Assembly: GCF_012273895.1 (NCBI RefSeq)
Contig: NW_024045135.1
Span: forward strand, 372,001 to 436,000
Source of the DNA: Zerene cesonia
Taxonomy: Eukaryota > Arthropoda > Insecta > Lepidoptera > Pieridae
Length of the DNA: 64,000 nucleotides
Reading direction: 5' to 3'
In this document: one piece after another, positions 25,224 through 37,171 of the stretch
Layout of the letters: each line of letters starts with the position of its first letter
How positions within the stretch are numbered: position 1 is the first letter of the stretch
Made by a program: the position numbers and the translations under genes
Notes under the pieces: generated by a model
Seen by the model: only the letters and a program-made list of their open reading frames with translations
Databases searched by the model: none
What the model was told of the DNA's origin: nothing

Positions 25224-26492
25224 TATTCTATATATATACAAGATAATAAGACTAAGACACCATAGCTAAGAATAAGTAACGTTCTTTTCATATATAAACT
25301 CAGTTCTATCCACAATACGTGGTGGCGTTCACACTAACATAACGATTGCTATTAATTGATTACGTAAAGTTATGTACATCGCGTGTAATGAGTCCGTTAG
25401 CTGGATCGCCTATCGGTGTGAAATCTTTGTACAAATCATATCAGGTAATAACGATACGTTCATTATGCGCCTATTATGATGGTACCTACATTGTTTTTGT
25501 CCCTATTTGTTTATTTTTGTGCTCGTTATTATGCTTCCTTAATGCTCAAACTATCCACTGAACCTAAATATGTGTGTTTTAATTTATTTGTATGAAATAA
25601 GGTTATGCCTTATTCCTGTTATTTATATAGTAGGTCAGATTCGCGCGATTAAACCGCACTCTATCTAATGAAGGCTTCATTCTAATTGCTATAAAACAAT
25701 CAGAGAAGAAGCTGTGAAAAAATTGAACGATACGGTACAGCTGCCGTAGCTAAGTTTATTACGAGTACCTAAAGTACTTAGCATGGTAAATGAGGTACCC
25801 AACATGGGATAACTAATGAAACACATGAAGAACATAACTTTATATATATGCAGGTATGATATGACACATGCCAACGACAGTAATCCTAAAGACGTTTCCA
25901 CGCCGAAGAATTAATCTCGAAAACGCAAGAAATATGACATCCTCGCGAGGAAAACATTTGATTAAAGTCATTTATAGAAGATTATCCTTCATATATTTTC
26001 TTACTTTCTCCACATGGGGTAAAGGCGGTCTAATATAAAATATGAAATGAGTTTTATTATTCGTATTCCATTTTTAGTCCATTGAAAATTTACATTCAAT
26101 TTCCCGATTGCGTTTCTGGGAGGACGCCATCTTATTTTATTCTTGTACGGGGGGGAGGAGGGGTTTTAGTTGAGGCTTACGTCGATGTTTGTGGGGTCAC
26201 CAATAGTTACAGGGATAAAATATTAGAGGGATATGTATTTAATTTTGAGTTTTATAGCATTACTTAAAATGTTTTATAAAGGAGATTTTTTTTTTAAAAA
26301 TAGACCATTCAGCCTTTCAACATTCAGATACATAAGAATTGTAACTACAGATGGTTACTTATACGCGTCGGTAATAAAACTTGAAAGACGCCAAAGAGGC
26401 GTTGGAAATGCTATTGTGAAATATGTTGAATCATTAAATGATTGCAAAGTTAACGTAAAAGCGAAGAAAGACTGTTTTTTTTAATAATCAAA
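25224..26492. other. non-coding, one unassigned frame
   Basis: A plus-strand frame at 26,233-26,484 has lysine- and valine-rich C-terminal sequence that looks faintly coding and stops just before a Helitron-like element. No domain or splice partner is recognised. The remainder is AT-rich. Confidence 0.4.
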
Positions 26493-26693
26493 TCCTACTA
26501 ATATTATAAATGCGAATTGTGTGTGTGTGTGTGTGTGTGTTTGTTGCCCTTTCACGCAAAAACTACTGAACCGATTGCAATGAAATTTGGTACGTAGACA
26601 GCTGGATAACTGGAATAACATATAGGCCACTTTTTATCCCGATATTCCTACGGGATACGGACTTACGCGGGTGAAACCGCGGAGCGCAGCTAG
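26493..26693 (+). mobile_element. Helitron-like element, family A, with (GT)11
   Basis: Full-length layout, flanked by A and T, with the ACGCGGGTGAAACCGCGG hairpin and terminal GCAGCTAG. A (GT)11 microsatellite at 26,519-26,540 occupies the position of the short GT-rich stretch of other copies. Confidence 0.82.
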
Positions 26694-26934
26694 TATTCTA
26701 TACATTTGACTATAGGTCTAACTGATGTAATGTAGAGGAGATCTAGGTGGTGACATGCTTGCTTAAGAATAACCTATTCACTCTCTATTCTTCATATGTA
26801 CACGTCTTCTTACTGAATTGTGGGAAAAAATTTATTCAAACATAATTCGTGTGTAACATGCATTCCAACTCCGACCTTTAAAGCAAGGCAACAGCATAAC
26901 ATATAGAGGGCTGAGGGACTCTTATTTTTATTTT

Positions 26935-27180
26935 TTATTTTTTTTGGCAGGGCAAGCAAAGAAGCTGGTGGGCCACCTGATGTTAAGTGGTCACCACCGT
27001 CCATAAACACTTGCAACACTAGAGGTGTTACAAGTGCTTTGCCGGCCTTTCAGAGACATATACGCTCTTTTTTTGAAGGCCCCAATGTCGTAATTGTTCG
27101 GGAACACCGTAGCTGGTAAATCGTCCCAAAGCTTCACCGTACGCGGGTGAAGCGTACGGTGGTGGACCGCCAACCATCCA
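26935..27180 (-). mobile_element. non-LTR retrotransposon 3' end fragment
   Basis: The minus-strand frame at 26,991-27,173 encodes HPRTVKLWDDLPATVFPNNY followed by a FKKR motif. LW-x-LP-x-VFP followed by FK is the usual C-terminal signature downstream of the reverse transcriptase in Jockey/CR1-type elements. The frame then runs into the shared GCCACCTGATG / CACCACCGTCCAT 3' block. It is truncated at its 5' end and has no RT catalytic domain here. Confidence 0.65.
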
Positions 27181-27699
27181 GATGGTGCGGATGGAATTGG
27201 TTTTTACGTTTTTATTTGAAAAGCACAGTCGACTAGCCGATTCCTTATCAGGATTAACACTAGTTATCGTTGTCCATTGTACAAAAACAAAGGCTTAATT
27301 AAATGCTATCGAGTCATTAGCAGATAAGTGATAATTTCAATGGAGGCAGATAAAGCTGTTCACACGTTATCATGTTTGTGCGAATATTAATGCCTGAACT
27401 GTGGAGGTTGCAATATTGAATTTTCCAGTTTTTTTTTTTTATATTAAACTTATGTAGATTTAAATTTACTCTTTACAATATAATAATTTTCATCTATAGA
27501 GTTTTGTTAAGAAGGAGGTTAAAGGACGTAGACTATGTGTTTGTCTTTTCTACATTAATATAATAAAGAGGAAGCATAAGTATTTTTGTTTATTTATAGT
27601 GGATAAACTCTTTCATTAGAAGCTACATTATCTGCGAGTTACTTAGGCTATATTTTATTTTAGAAAAAAATAAGGGTCCGTTAGATATTTGGGTTTTTC
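27181..27699. other. non-coding, nothing recognised
   Basis: AT-rich DNA between two mobile elements. No exon or RNA gene seen. Confidence 0.5.
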
Positions 27700-27879
27700 G
27701 GAACCAAGGTTTAAAACATCGGCTAGAATTTGTATATACTTTTGGGTAGTATGTGATCACATGGGATCAAGCTTAGGCTTTTTGTGGCGGCAATAGGTTA
27801 TATAAAGCAGAAAAAAAATAGGCTACTTTTTGTCGCGAAAACCGACATCCACGCGGGCGGAGCCGCGGGCGACCGCTAG
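27700..27879 (+). mobile_element. Helitron-like 3' end (hairpin plus CTAG)
   Basis: Ends with an ACGCGGGCGGAGCCGCGGGC hairpin, then GACCGCTAG before T. The body differs from families A and B, so it is a separate family. The 5' boundary is not determined. Confidence 0.5.
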
Positions 27880-29439
27880 TAAGCTATATTACTGGTATTT
27901 CTAAAATGACAGAGATTTATTGGCCGTCTAGTACCATCACTTTCCCACACTGGAATAAGTACTGCTTTTAGACGTCATGGTCTCCGGCCGTATAAAAGAT
28001 ATTTTCATGAAAATTAAAAAAAAAATACAATACTTAATGATTTTCTTAGTGAAAAACATGGTATTACTTGAAATTGGAAAGCCACTGTCACGCTTAATAC
28101 GTGTGAGGACTTATATATAGTTCAGAAATACGCCTTTTAGCTATTAACGTTCATAATATCGATACATTTGCAATTGAAATCGTTCTTTGTTTAAATTATC
28201 ATCTTGCGTGTGCGCATTACTTCCGTTACACCGACCGAATTGGGGCTACGGTTTATGCAGATGCTGAAGATGGTACGTTAGTTTAAAAATTCTTACTGTG
28301 TTCTAATTTCAAAATTTAAAATTGGAATTAAGAGCGTTTTATAACGATGACGACGATAATATAATCTTGGAAACATGGAAGCGTAGATAGTAGGTACCTA
28401 TGTGTACCAAAGAACGTGTTTGCTAAATTAAGAAACACGTTAATAAACAGAATAAATAAACGATCCATACTAGTGCTTAAATGTCACATTATTTACTTTC
28501 ATTGAAGTTGAAGGTCTTGAAGTATTAAAGAAATATTACAAACAGGATTACGCTAACGAGCAATTGTGATCTCTTCGCTCACGGTCAATCGCTTATTTAA
28601 TTTATAAGTTACTTTTTAATTCGACTACGCAATTACCTTCTTACTGTGGATATCCAATTAATTCTGAAGGGATGTATGTATTGCATTGAGAAGTGAATAA
28701 GCTAGTCTAAAATATAGGCTTCTATATATGTTACTTATAGCTTATCTCCCACGGCGCCAGCGTGGTCAAAGGGGCAAAATACCTATGGGAGCGAGATGTC
28801 ACATTGTGGTAGAAGCCTAGTACGGAGATAAACAATCGTACTTTCGCATTCATTATATATGTAATAATAAATAATGACACATTTATTTAATATTAGTTAG
28901 GGCGACTAGAGTCCCGTCGATCCATTGATTCATTGTTCCATAGTTTGATCGTATTCAAAAATCGATAAGAAGAACTCAGGATTTATAAAATAATATTATA
29001 AAATCATCAATATTAGGTTATTGAAATGTGAATATAAATTGATTAAAAAAGGATTTAAAATGTCGCTACTTAACTCTCGCCTTACAATTTACGAAGTACA
29101 TTGATTGTATTAATAAATGAAAAATACATTAAAATGTCTATTAAAGTAAAATGCTCTTCCGAGATTTAAATGGGACACCTGTACAAGGCATACTTATATT
29201 GGCGAAACGAAACCTAGGCAAGCGGTAAGTCTAGGATCAAGGACCCTAAATGCACTCGACACGCGTAAACCTGAATCTAGCAAGTATTGCATTCCTTCTT
29301 TTATACCTAGCCATTATAACCAAGATAAGAAAGTATACAATACACATATTATCTTAAGAAAATATAGCAATATTTATTTAACCGCACAAAATGTAATTAC
29401 ATGAATTGTAATCTTATATCTTTAAACGAGCAATTCTTG

Positions 29440-29448
<9 letters not shown>
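27880..29448. other. non-coding, nothing supported
   Basis: AT-rich DNA with no recognisable exon, RNA or complete mobile element. Confidence 0.5.

Positions 29449-29480
<32 letters not shown>
29449..29480. repeat. (TA)n microsatellite
   Basis: Two TA runs interrupted by a G (ATATATATGTATATAT...). Confidence 0.85.
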
Positions 29481-29599
29481 GTAATTGGAAACTCGGAATC
29501 GGCTCCAACGATTTTCATTTCAGGGGGTTTCGGGGGCGATAAATCGATCTAGCTAGGAATGTTTTTTAGAAAATGTCATATTCGTGTTTTTTTTTTCCT

Positions 29600-29710
29600 G
29601 ACATCTATTGTTGAATAATAATACTATTTTGCGTCGTAGATAGCTGGACAACTGAAATACGGAATACTGGGATACGGACTTACGCGGTTTCAACCGCGGG
29701 TCACAGCTAG
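29600..29710 (+). mobile_element. Helitron-like element, family A, 3' remnant
   Basis: Retains the GTAGATAGCTGGACAACTG block, an ACGCGG...CCGCGG hairpin and terminal CAGCTAG before T. Upstream sequence is unrelated or too diverged. Confidence 0.55.
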
Positions 29711-32700
29711 TTTTTACATTAATTGTCTTACCTAATCATAAATGGAATGATTACCTACGGCCTAAAAATTCGAAATATAATAAAAAATCAATTTTATCAA
29801 TACAGTTTTTTTGTTATTTATCTGAATAGGTAAATAAAAAAATGTTTTACCTACACAGCTTTCAATTATTATACAAAGATTCAACATATCAAATTTGTAT
29901 AAAACTTGATACAGCAAAAAAAAAAATTAAATTAAAAATGGAACATCTTCTCTTCAATGTCACAAATGAATTAAGCAAATTAATTAATTGTCATAACATC
30001 TTGTCAAAAATGTGGAAGTTGGATGAGGGTATGTTACAAATGGAAATTTAAACATTCTTTAGGTATATTTAGCAATATACAGTAGGTATCTAAAAGATTC
30101 ATAAACAAATAAATAACTTTATACAAATAATTTTTTTGTATTTGGGATACAAGTGCACTTCCATACAAATTGGGCACGGGGCAAGACAACACACAGAATA
30201 TTAGCGTGAAGTAGTAGCATCTTAATATTACTGTTTTTTATATCATGAGTGGGGAACCTGGACACCCATATAGTTTTCCTGACCCTTTTTAGCCCTATTA
30301 CATTATACCTGATGTTGTTCCTTTTTTTATCCCTTTACTCCAAAGGAGGCAACACATTATAAGAGGTCCTACCTCTGTGTTACCTCATGAGTGATCGAGA
30401 TTGCTTCCTACCAGGTTAAAGACCAGCTTAGTTGCCCGCTATTACATATAAACTTGCAGAAAGTGGCCCTGACTTTTAGATTACTCATAACTGTGTTTTC
30501 AAATGAAATGTCTGTTTTAATGTTTGTGGATTCAGTGAAGACAAAATGGTTTGTTGCGTTTTTATCTGTACTTTTAAGCGAACGCTGGTCTGAAATAATC
30601 AAACGTCTAATAACTACACTTCTCAACATCTCAACATCTCCGCACACTTCATAAAAATCTATATATTTCATTGTTTGCTTATAAAGTTAACATCAATGTA
30701 TATTATGTATACAAACAAAAACTTATTCCATTTATTATTTCCACTTCTAGACCTATGTGGAAGAATCTATACTTATAATATGAAGTTGAAGTTTTTTTGT
30801 TTTAATACTGAGCTTAGGAACCGCTGAGCTAATGTACCTTAGATTGTGTTGATAAAACAAATTTAAAAAAGTTTTCTACCATTGTATATAAAGATACATA
30901 TGCGAGACAAACTACACCTACAATTGATTGCCTTTACTTATAATAATGTAGTTTAAAATTATGTAGTTTATTGATTGCTCTTTTGCTATCATATATTGCA
31001 TTTCACAACATTTATAACAAATAATTTAACGCCTTTAAATTTTAAAAGGACCACACGGGAGGCATCAACTTATCACCCAGTCAAGTGTTTTATGGTAACT
31101 AACCCAACAAAAAAAATCCAGTCAAATTGAGAACCTCCTCCATTTTTTAAAGTTGACTGAAAAACAAAGTATAAAATGTGTACGTCATTATTTGCTAAGA
31201 ATAATTTCAAAATTTCAGCGCACTTAGCTAACATTAATTAAGGGTTAAAATAAAATAGGGCCAACAACACTCTTTCTTATTCATAAATTTTGTATGTGTA
31301 TAAGCAGGATAGCTGTCTCTCATACATACTATAATGGAAAAGTGTAGGAACTTGGGTGCTATGGCAACAGAATGCATTTTAAATATTTCTTACAAAAAAT
31401 GCAATTGATATCTTATACCACTGACTGCCTTTCCTTGCATGACTATTTTTTTAATCTTATTTATTAAGATATAAATATATGAGTGGAATAACGATACATT
31501 ATTCTTAAGAGATAGGGAAAATTATATTAGAAAATGTCAGAACACGATGTAACGTAAAAACTACATTTAACAGTTACTTTTAATATTCATATCAAAATAT
31601 ATATTTCTTAATTTATTCTTGGTTATTTACTTCATAATCTGGTGTGAATATGTGCATTTATTGAGTAAAATTAAACTAAAGATTTATAAAAAAAAAAAAT
31701 ACATTTTTTAATGAGTGCTTTGTTATACGTTGTTAACAATTTTACGTTTTAATTAAAATAAATAAATTGAGTACATACCAAAATTACAACTCCCACGCCA
31801 GTTTTGACCATTCAATATTTCACTATTTAAAAATAGAATAAACTTTTTACATATGATTAAAACAAAGTTGTTTAACACGTTAATATGAATTTTATTTTAT
31901 TCATCGTTCGCCCAATATTTTACAAAATGATACACAAACGGTCACTATCACTGTTGTTTGATTTTTTGACACAAAAGCACCAAGTTCCTCATTGACAATG
32001 ACATAATACGAGATTTTAAGCTATAACTGTCAATGATTATGCGCTCTCGTTCAACAGCATATAATATATTATCCTTTGTTTTGTTAGTAACTATTTAAAA
32101 TTTCACTAATAATTAAATTTAAGTTTGACGTTTTATTGTATTAGGTAATTACTAAATCAAACATTGTACATAATATTATTTTCTTCTTGCAGTAGTAGAA
32201 GTGGCATCTATTGTAAAAGTAAGTAGACTATTCGAATTACATTACTTCACATTTAAGGATTTCAAGAAGATTGAAGATGGCGTTATTTACAATAACGTTT
32301 AATTATTAATCCATAATAAACCCTCAGGTACAATAATTATATTTAATGATGATATTTTCTTATAGTATATTTATAATTCTGTGTTAAAAAAGATGTATAG
32401 GATAGATTGTCTTTAACCACAGAATTGCTTTGACTAAATATTTTACCCGAGTATGTAAATTTTTAGCAGTATTGTTATAGGAGTGTGCAGGGTATCAAAA
32501 ATCGAATTGTCATGATCATGCATTCTACTACGATTAATAAGTGAGGGCTCATAATATCTATAATTTATTATGGTGTTTATTAATTGTACGTTAAATATAT
32601 TAACACGAGATGATCTATCAATAACATTTTGCAAATTTATATGCAACTTTCGATACAATATTTTACAAAGATATATTTTTAAAATAAAACCAATTATACA

Positions 32701-35700
32701 TGAGAATGATAAACATAATTCGATATTGATTTTTTGCTTTGATTTCGCCTTCAAGAACATTCCACCATAGTTACCAAGCAACGAAAAACTTACGCAAGTA
32801 CCAATGTTGAATACGCGCCCTTACGCGTCATAAATTGCCTATATAGCTACCTATATGTGTTTCAAAAGGAATACGAGCAGAATATCGTAAGTAGTTTACT
32901 CGTGTCTATATGATTTTGCTTAGAAGTAGGTTATATCGATAAAACACCGAACTGCGCGAGCTGCAATAATCTTGTTGGTACTTAGAAACTTACTGGCCAC
33001 ATCATAGATATTATCAAATACAATTAATAATTATTGACAATTTTTGAATGCTTTAAAATTTTAAATTAAATTAAACAATAATTCTTGTTAGACGATGGAT
33101 CCATAAAAAGCAAATCTGAATATGGGTAATAGTTAATTGTGAAAGCTGATAGTATAATGAGTTTTATTTATGAGTACTTTTTAAATTATATTTTGTTAGA
33201 CCCGGGTACCATAATGATTAAATGTGTGACGAGAGATTTCATTAGAATCTAATTTGTATTATCTGACTTTTGTTAATTAAAAAGCAATAAACATTGATAA
33301 TAAAAAGTATTCAGTACTGTAAATAATGATCGTAACCATAGATAATATGATCGCAACTAAATTGTAAACTAAAATACCACCATAGAAAAGTTTTATTTGA
33401 GTTTTTATGGAGGCCTATAAAATCCATCGTTCTTTATATGGTTTGCTTGTCCTTCACTTGACTCCCACTAGATTTTAATAGTTTTGAATTATTAAAATAA
33501 CTATGAAATTCTTTCATTTTTCTATATTTACTGTTTGCATCTAAATTTAATTGAATGGTCAATCTTTAATATCATAAAACTAAAGATGAACTGAAGGTGA
33601 AAATAACTGTTAATTTGTTTGCTTGTCGTTGTTGAGCTACTGATTTTATTTGAAAAAATATTTTTGCTTTGAAAACTTCAATAGCCGGTGAAGTCTAAGT
33701 ATAACCACAGATAACATAATACCATACTAGTATAACACAGATTAATATATAAGTAGTTAGTCCGTCCTATAGACTATATTTAACTTCACATTACGTTGAA
33801 CAGGAACAAAAATTAAATATGTTGAAATTATTGCGGGGAAAAAGGTACTTTTTGAGATGAGATAAAGAGAGATTAAAATAATTGCGTAACAGATACTTCT
33901 TTTGTCCTTTTTAACTAATGTTTCCTTTTCCTCACCCTTCTCAGTCGTTAATCCTTTTCCTTATCCAACGCATTCGCATCAGTGAAAACTTGTTTAAAAC
34001 AGTATGTTTTCACATAAAAACCTGCGGACGGACTTAAAATTTTTCTCCATTAGAAATCCGAAACTCCACTGATTGACATTGGCCATAAACAAACCACGGA
34101 CAAAGCCGGGGCCATTAGTTAGTTTTTAATAAAAATTATTAACATGTAAATGTAAAAAAGTAGGAAATTATATAAAATTTTTAGTGTAGCTACATATTTT
34201 CTATCATATAATTCATGGGACAATGTACTGTAATATGAACTTATTATTGTCGTGACTATTTGTACCATGTGAGGGCGAATAGAGGTTTTAATGCATGAGC
34301 TTCGGAAGCTCATAATATGGAAATCATGTGAAGGAAAAACGTAATACACAAGGGACAATGAACTTTACTCTTTCACGTATGAATTGTTACAATATTTAAA
34401 CCCAAAGACTTTCTAATTTTATCCATCTACCCTTACCTATATATACGAAAGCAACTCTATCTGTCTTTTTCTTCTTCAGGCCTTACTTAATTAATATGAA
34501 ATTTTGTAGTAAAAAATCTCATCTCATCTCTCATCATACTATCCCTAGTTCGAGAATCGAGAAAAGATGTGGATAGTTTTCATCCCGAAAATCCCACGGG
34601 CGCTATGCGAGGAAACTCTTGAATTGATTATTTTTTACTTTGACTACGCGGGGGAATATTAGCTAACTAACTAGTTTTGGGCGGCTTATATATGTAAAAG
34701 TTGAAAGTAGGTCTATTTATTTGTTTTTCTTTTACGTCACAACGGAATTTTGTGCCTAAGATGTGTAGGAGCCTGGAAAGTGACATAGGCTACTTTTAGT
34801 TTAATGAAAACTGACTTGTACCCGCGGCTTCGCACGCGTTAAACTCGGTGTTAAAACACTTTCACCAAACCGTGAAAATTTCCGGCTATTGAAATATAAC
34901 ATCATATAACAAACTTCAAAAATACCAATATTTCTTCACTGATAATTAATTATGATTTTACTGGACGTTATTTAAAAGAGGGTGGATGTCAAAAATGTAA
35001 ATAAATAATGCGACATCGGAATTATGTTCTCGCGTTCTGCTTATTAATTTTAATAAAACAATTAATGATAGATCGCATATTTTATAGTTGTTCCACCACA
35101 ATTTGCGAAATTCGTTTTTAATGATCGTCTAAAAACATTGTTAAATCGCATGCTTCAATTGCGTGTAACGTTTGACAAATAGCATAAATAAATTGTTTTG
35201 TTAAAGTTTACTAAACGACCCCCAAAATAGTTTCTACATTAACAATGTCACAGCTAATATACCCACTAACGACTTTTGTTGTCAGGGAAGACACACAAAA
35301 TGAAATTCATACTTCTAATAAATCATTCGTAATAATGTATGGATGTTTTTTACTCTATCGCGGGAAAACCAAACGGATTTTGGCGATAATTGGTAGTGTT
35401 GTAGCTAATGTACCCAAATAAATAAGCTATAGAAATACTTGCGTATGTCCGCAAATGAAACCGCGCGGCACAGATCTCTGTAATCTGTCAGGTACAGATT
35501 ATATTACAGTACTAAGCACAGATAACATAATACTATAGTACTAGCTTTCCGGGGTGCAAATCGCTTGGGCAGGATGTCCCCTTCGGAATGATATGTTCTC
35601 CTGCTTTAAAAACTTACCCATCTCTAGCCCCTTAACCATTTCCAATACGACGTTATAAAAGACAAACAAATAAACACTTACATTTATATCAATATTATTA

Positions 35701-36538
35701 TTATTATATTTTATTCATGATAGGGAAGCGCTTGACCACGATCTCGCCTGATGGTAAGCTGAGATGTAGTCTAAGATAGAGCGCGCTTCCCTAGAAGGTA
35801 TTAATGAGGATATTAAACATTAGTATGGTACTTAAATATGGTCTATCTAATATCATTAAGTCAATACCCAGTCTTACCCCAGTTTGCTGATGGTACCTCG
35901 CACCACCGTCTACAGGCGATAACTAACTTCGAAGCTTAATTGAACAACTAAAATTGTTCTAAGTTGCTAGATTGCCTTCATTTAAGGCCTTGGGAATCTA
36001 CTAAGTATACAAACTTAAAACTTAGAATATATAGCATGATGATGGGCGATGTTTTGACTCTACGCCTTATATTATTTATATTTAATAGGTTTGTCTCTAT
36101 TATTTTGCTAACCTAACCTAACGGTAAGTATCAATAATTAAATTATATATCTATTTTCAATTTTTCACCAAATTTGATTCATATCCGGACAGCGGTTTTT
36201 GTGTGAGTAATACACATCCGTCTGAACATAAACTTTTGGATTTCGAAAACGGATTATTAGAATAAGATTTAATTTACAATAGATCTGTCTTTCGTATTGG
36301 ATACAGCTAACTTGTAATTATAGATGCAGATAGTGAACCTGGGTTGTCCCGAAATAAAAACAAAATAAAATTTTATACTTAGCCTATTGTGTTGCAGATA
36401 AAGTGGTTTTATTTTAATTTATTTAGTTTAGTGGCCATTAGTAAAAGAATTTTTAAATTCAGATTACCCTAAAACGTCATACACTCACAATTTTTACCTT
36501 TTTATTGTATTAGTTACTGACCAGACAGACAGATATTT
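29711..36538. other. non-coding block with degenerate repeats
   Basis: Nearly 7 kb of AT-rich DNA with no supported gene. Diverged repeat pieces include a retroposon 3' remnant at about 30,300-30,450, an ACCTCCTCC-containing repeat at 31,041-31,160 with a relative at about 57,000-57,110, Helitron-like tails near 34,815, and a CTCGCCTGATGGTAAGCTGA repeat near 35,745. Frames of 80-110 codons here (for example minus strand 32,443-32,781) are AT-driven and not called. Confidence 0.5.
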
Positions 36539-36708
36539 AGGGGTATGAAAAATAGATGTCGGCCGATCCTCAGACCTACACGATATACAGACAAAATTTC
36601 ATAAGGATCGGCCTAGGCATTTCAGATGAAGCGTCTACTAACATTGTGACACTTTGTGTATTATGTGAACTTCATTGTGTATGAGAATTTTATATATGTA
36701 TAGAGGAA
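36539..36708 (-). mobile_element. Helitron-like element, family B-related, diverged
   Basis: Reverse-oriented. It retains the ATGAAAAATAGATG..GGCCGATCCTCAGA block and the terminal GAGAATTTTATATAT. The 3' CTAG end is missing. Confidence 0.6.
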
Positions 36709-36968
36709 TATAGATATTAATATTTATATTTATTTGTTCGGATAAAAGTTCCGTTCTGTTATTTTTTTTATTTTTATTATTATACACACACATTATATTT
36801 ATGATTTATACACATTTACAAATACTTTTTTTATATCATACCCACTGATGTGATGTTTGAATGTGTGTATATCAATAGCTGTATCATCAGCGCCTCGGCT
36901 GCATGCCAGTTGATATTGAACCACCGATGATTTAATTTTTTTTTAAAGTAGACAGGCATCCACAGATA

Positions 36969-37171
36969 ATGACAGACAAAAAACAAAAGCAAATCAGCAT
37001 GGCGGCCAGCGCGATAGCCCTGAAGGGGGTCCGCATGTTCCTCAAGGCTGGGCGGGCCGCAGTGGACCGTGGCTCACCTCCAACGAAGAGGAAGACCAAA
37101 CCAGTGGTGCCTGTGAACAAGATACCTAAGCAGAGTCTAGACGTACTGTTAAGAGTGACGAGGTTTAATAA
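36969..37171 (+). CDS. Efcab1: calaxin-like gene, alternative first coding exon 1a
   Basis: Starts at ATG 36,969 and ends AA|GTAAGT, two bases into a codon (phase 2). Exon 2 supplies an A to give Lys, followed by NELEALF. It encodes a basic, Ala/Pro/Lys-rich N-terminus of 67 residues ending KQSLDVLLRVTRFN. This exon is GC-richer than its surroundings, which supports it being coding. The last 18 residues resemble those of exon 1b, so the two look like duplicated alternatives. The extra roughly 46 residues have no recognised domain. Confidence 0.75.

Noticed and set aside
26233..26484. An 83-codon frame just before a Helitron-like element
   Set aside because: The second half looks faintly coding, but I found no domain, start context or splice partner.
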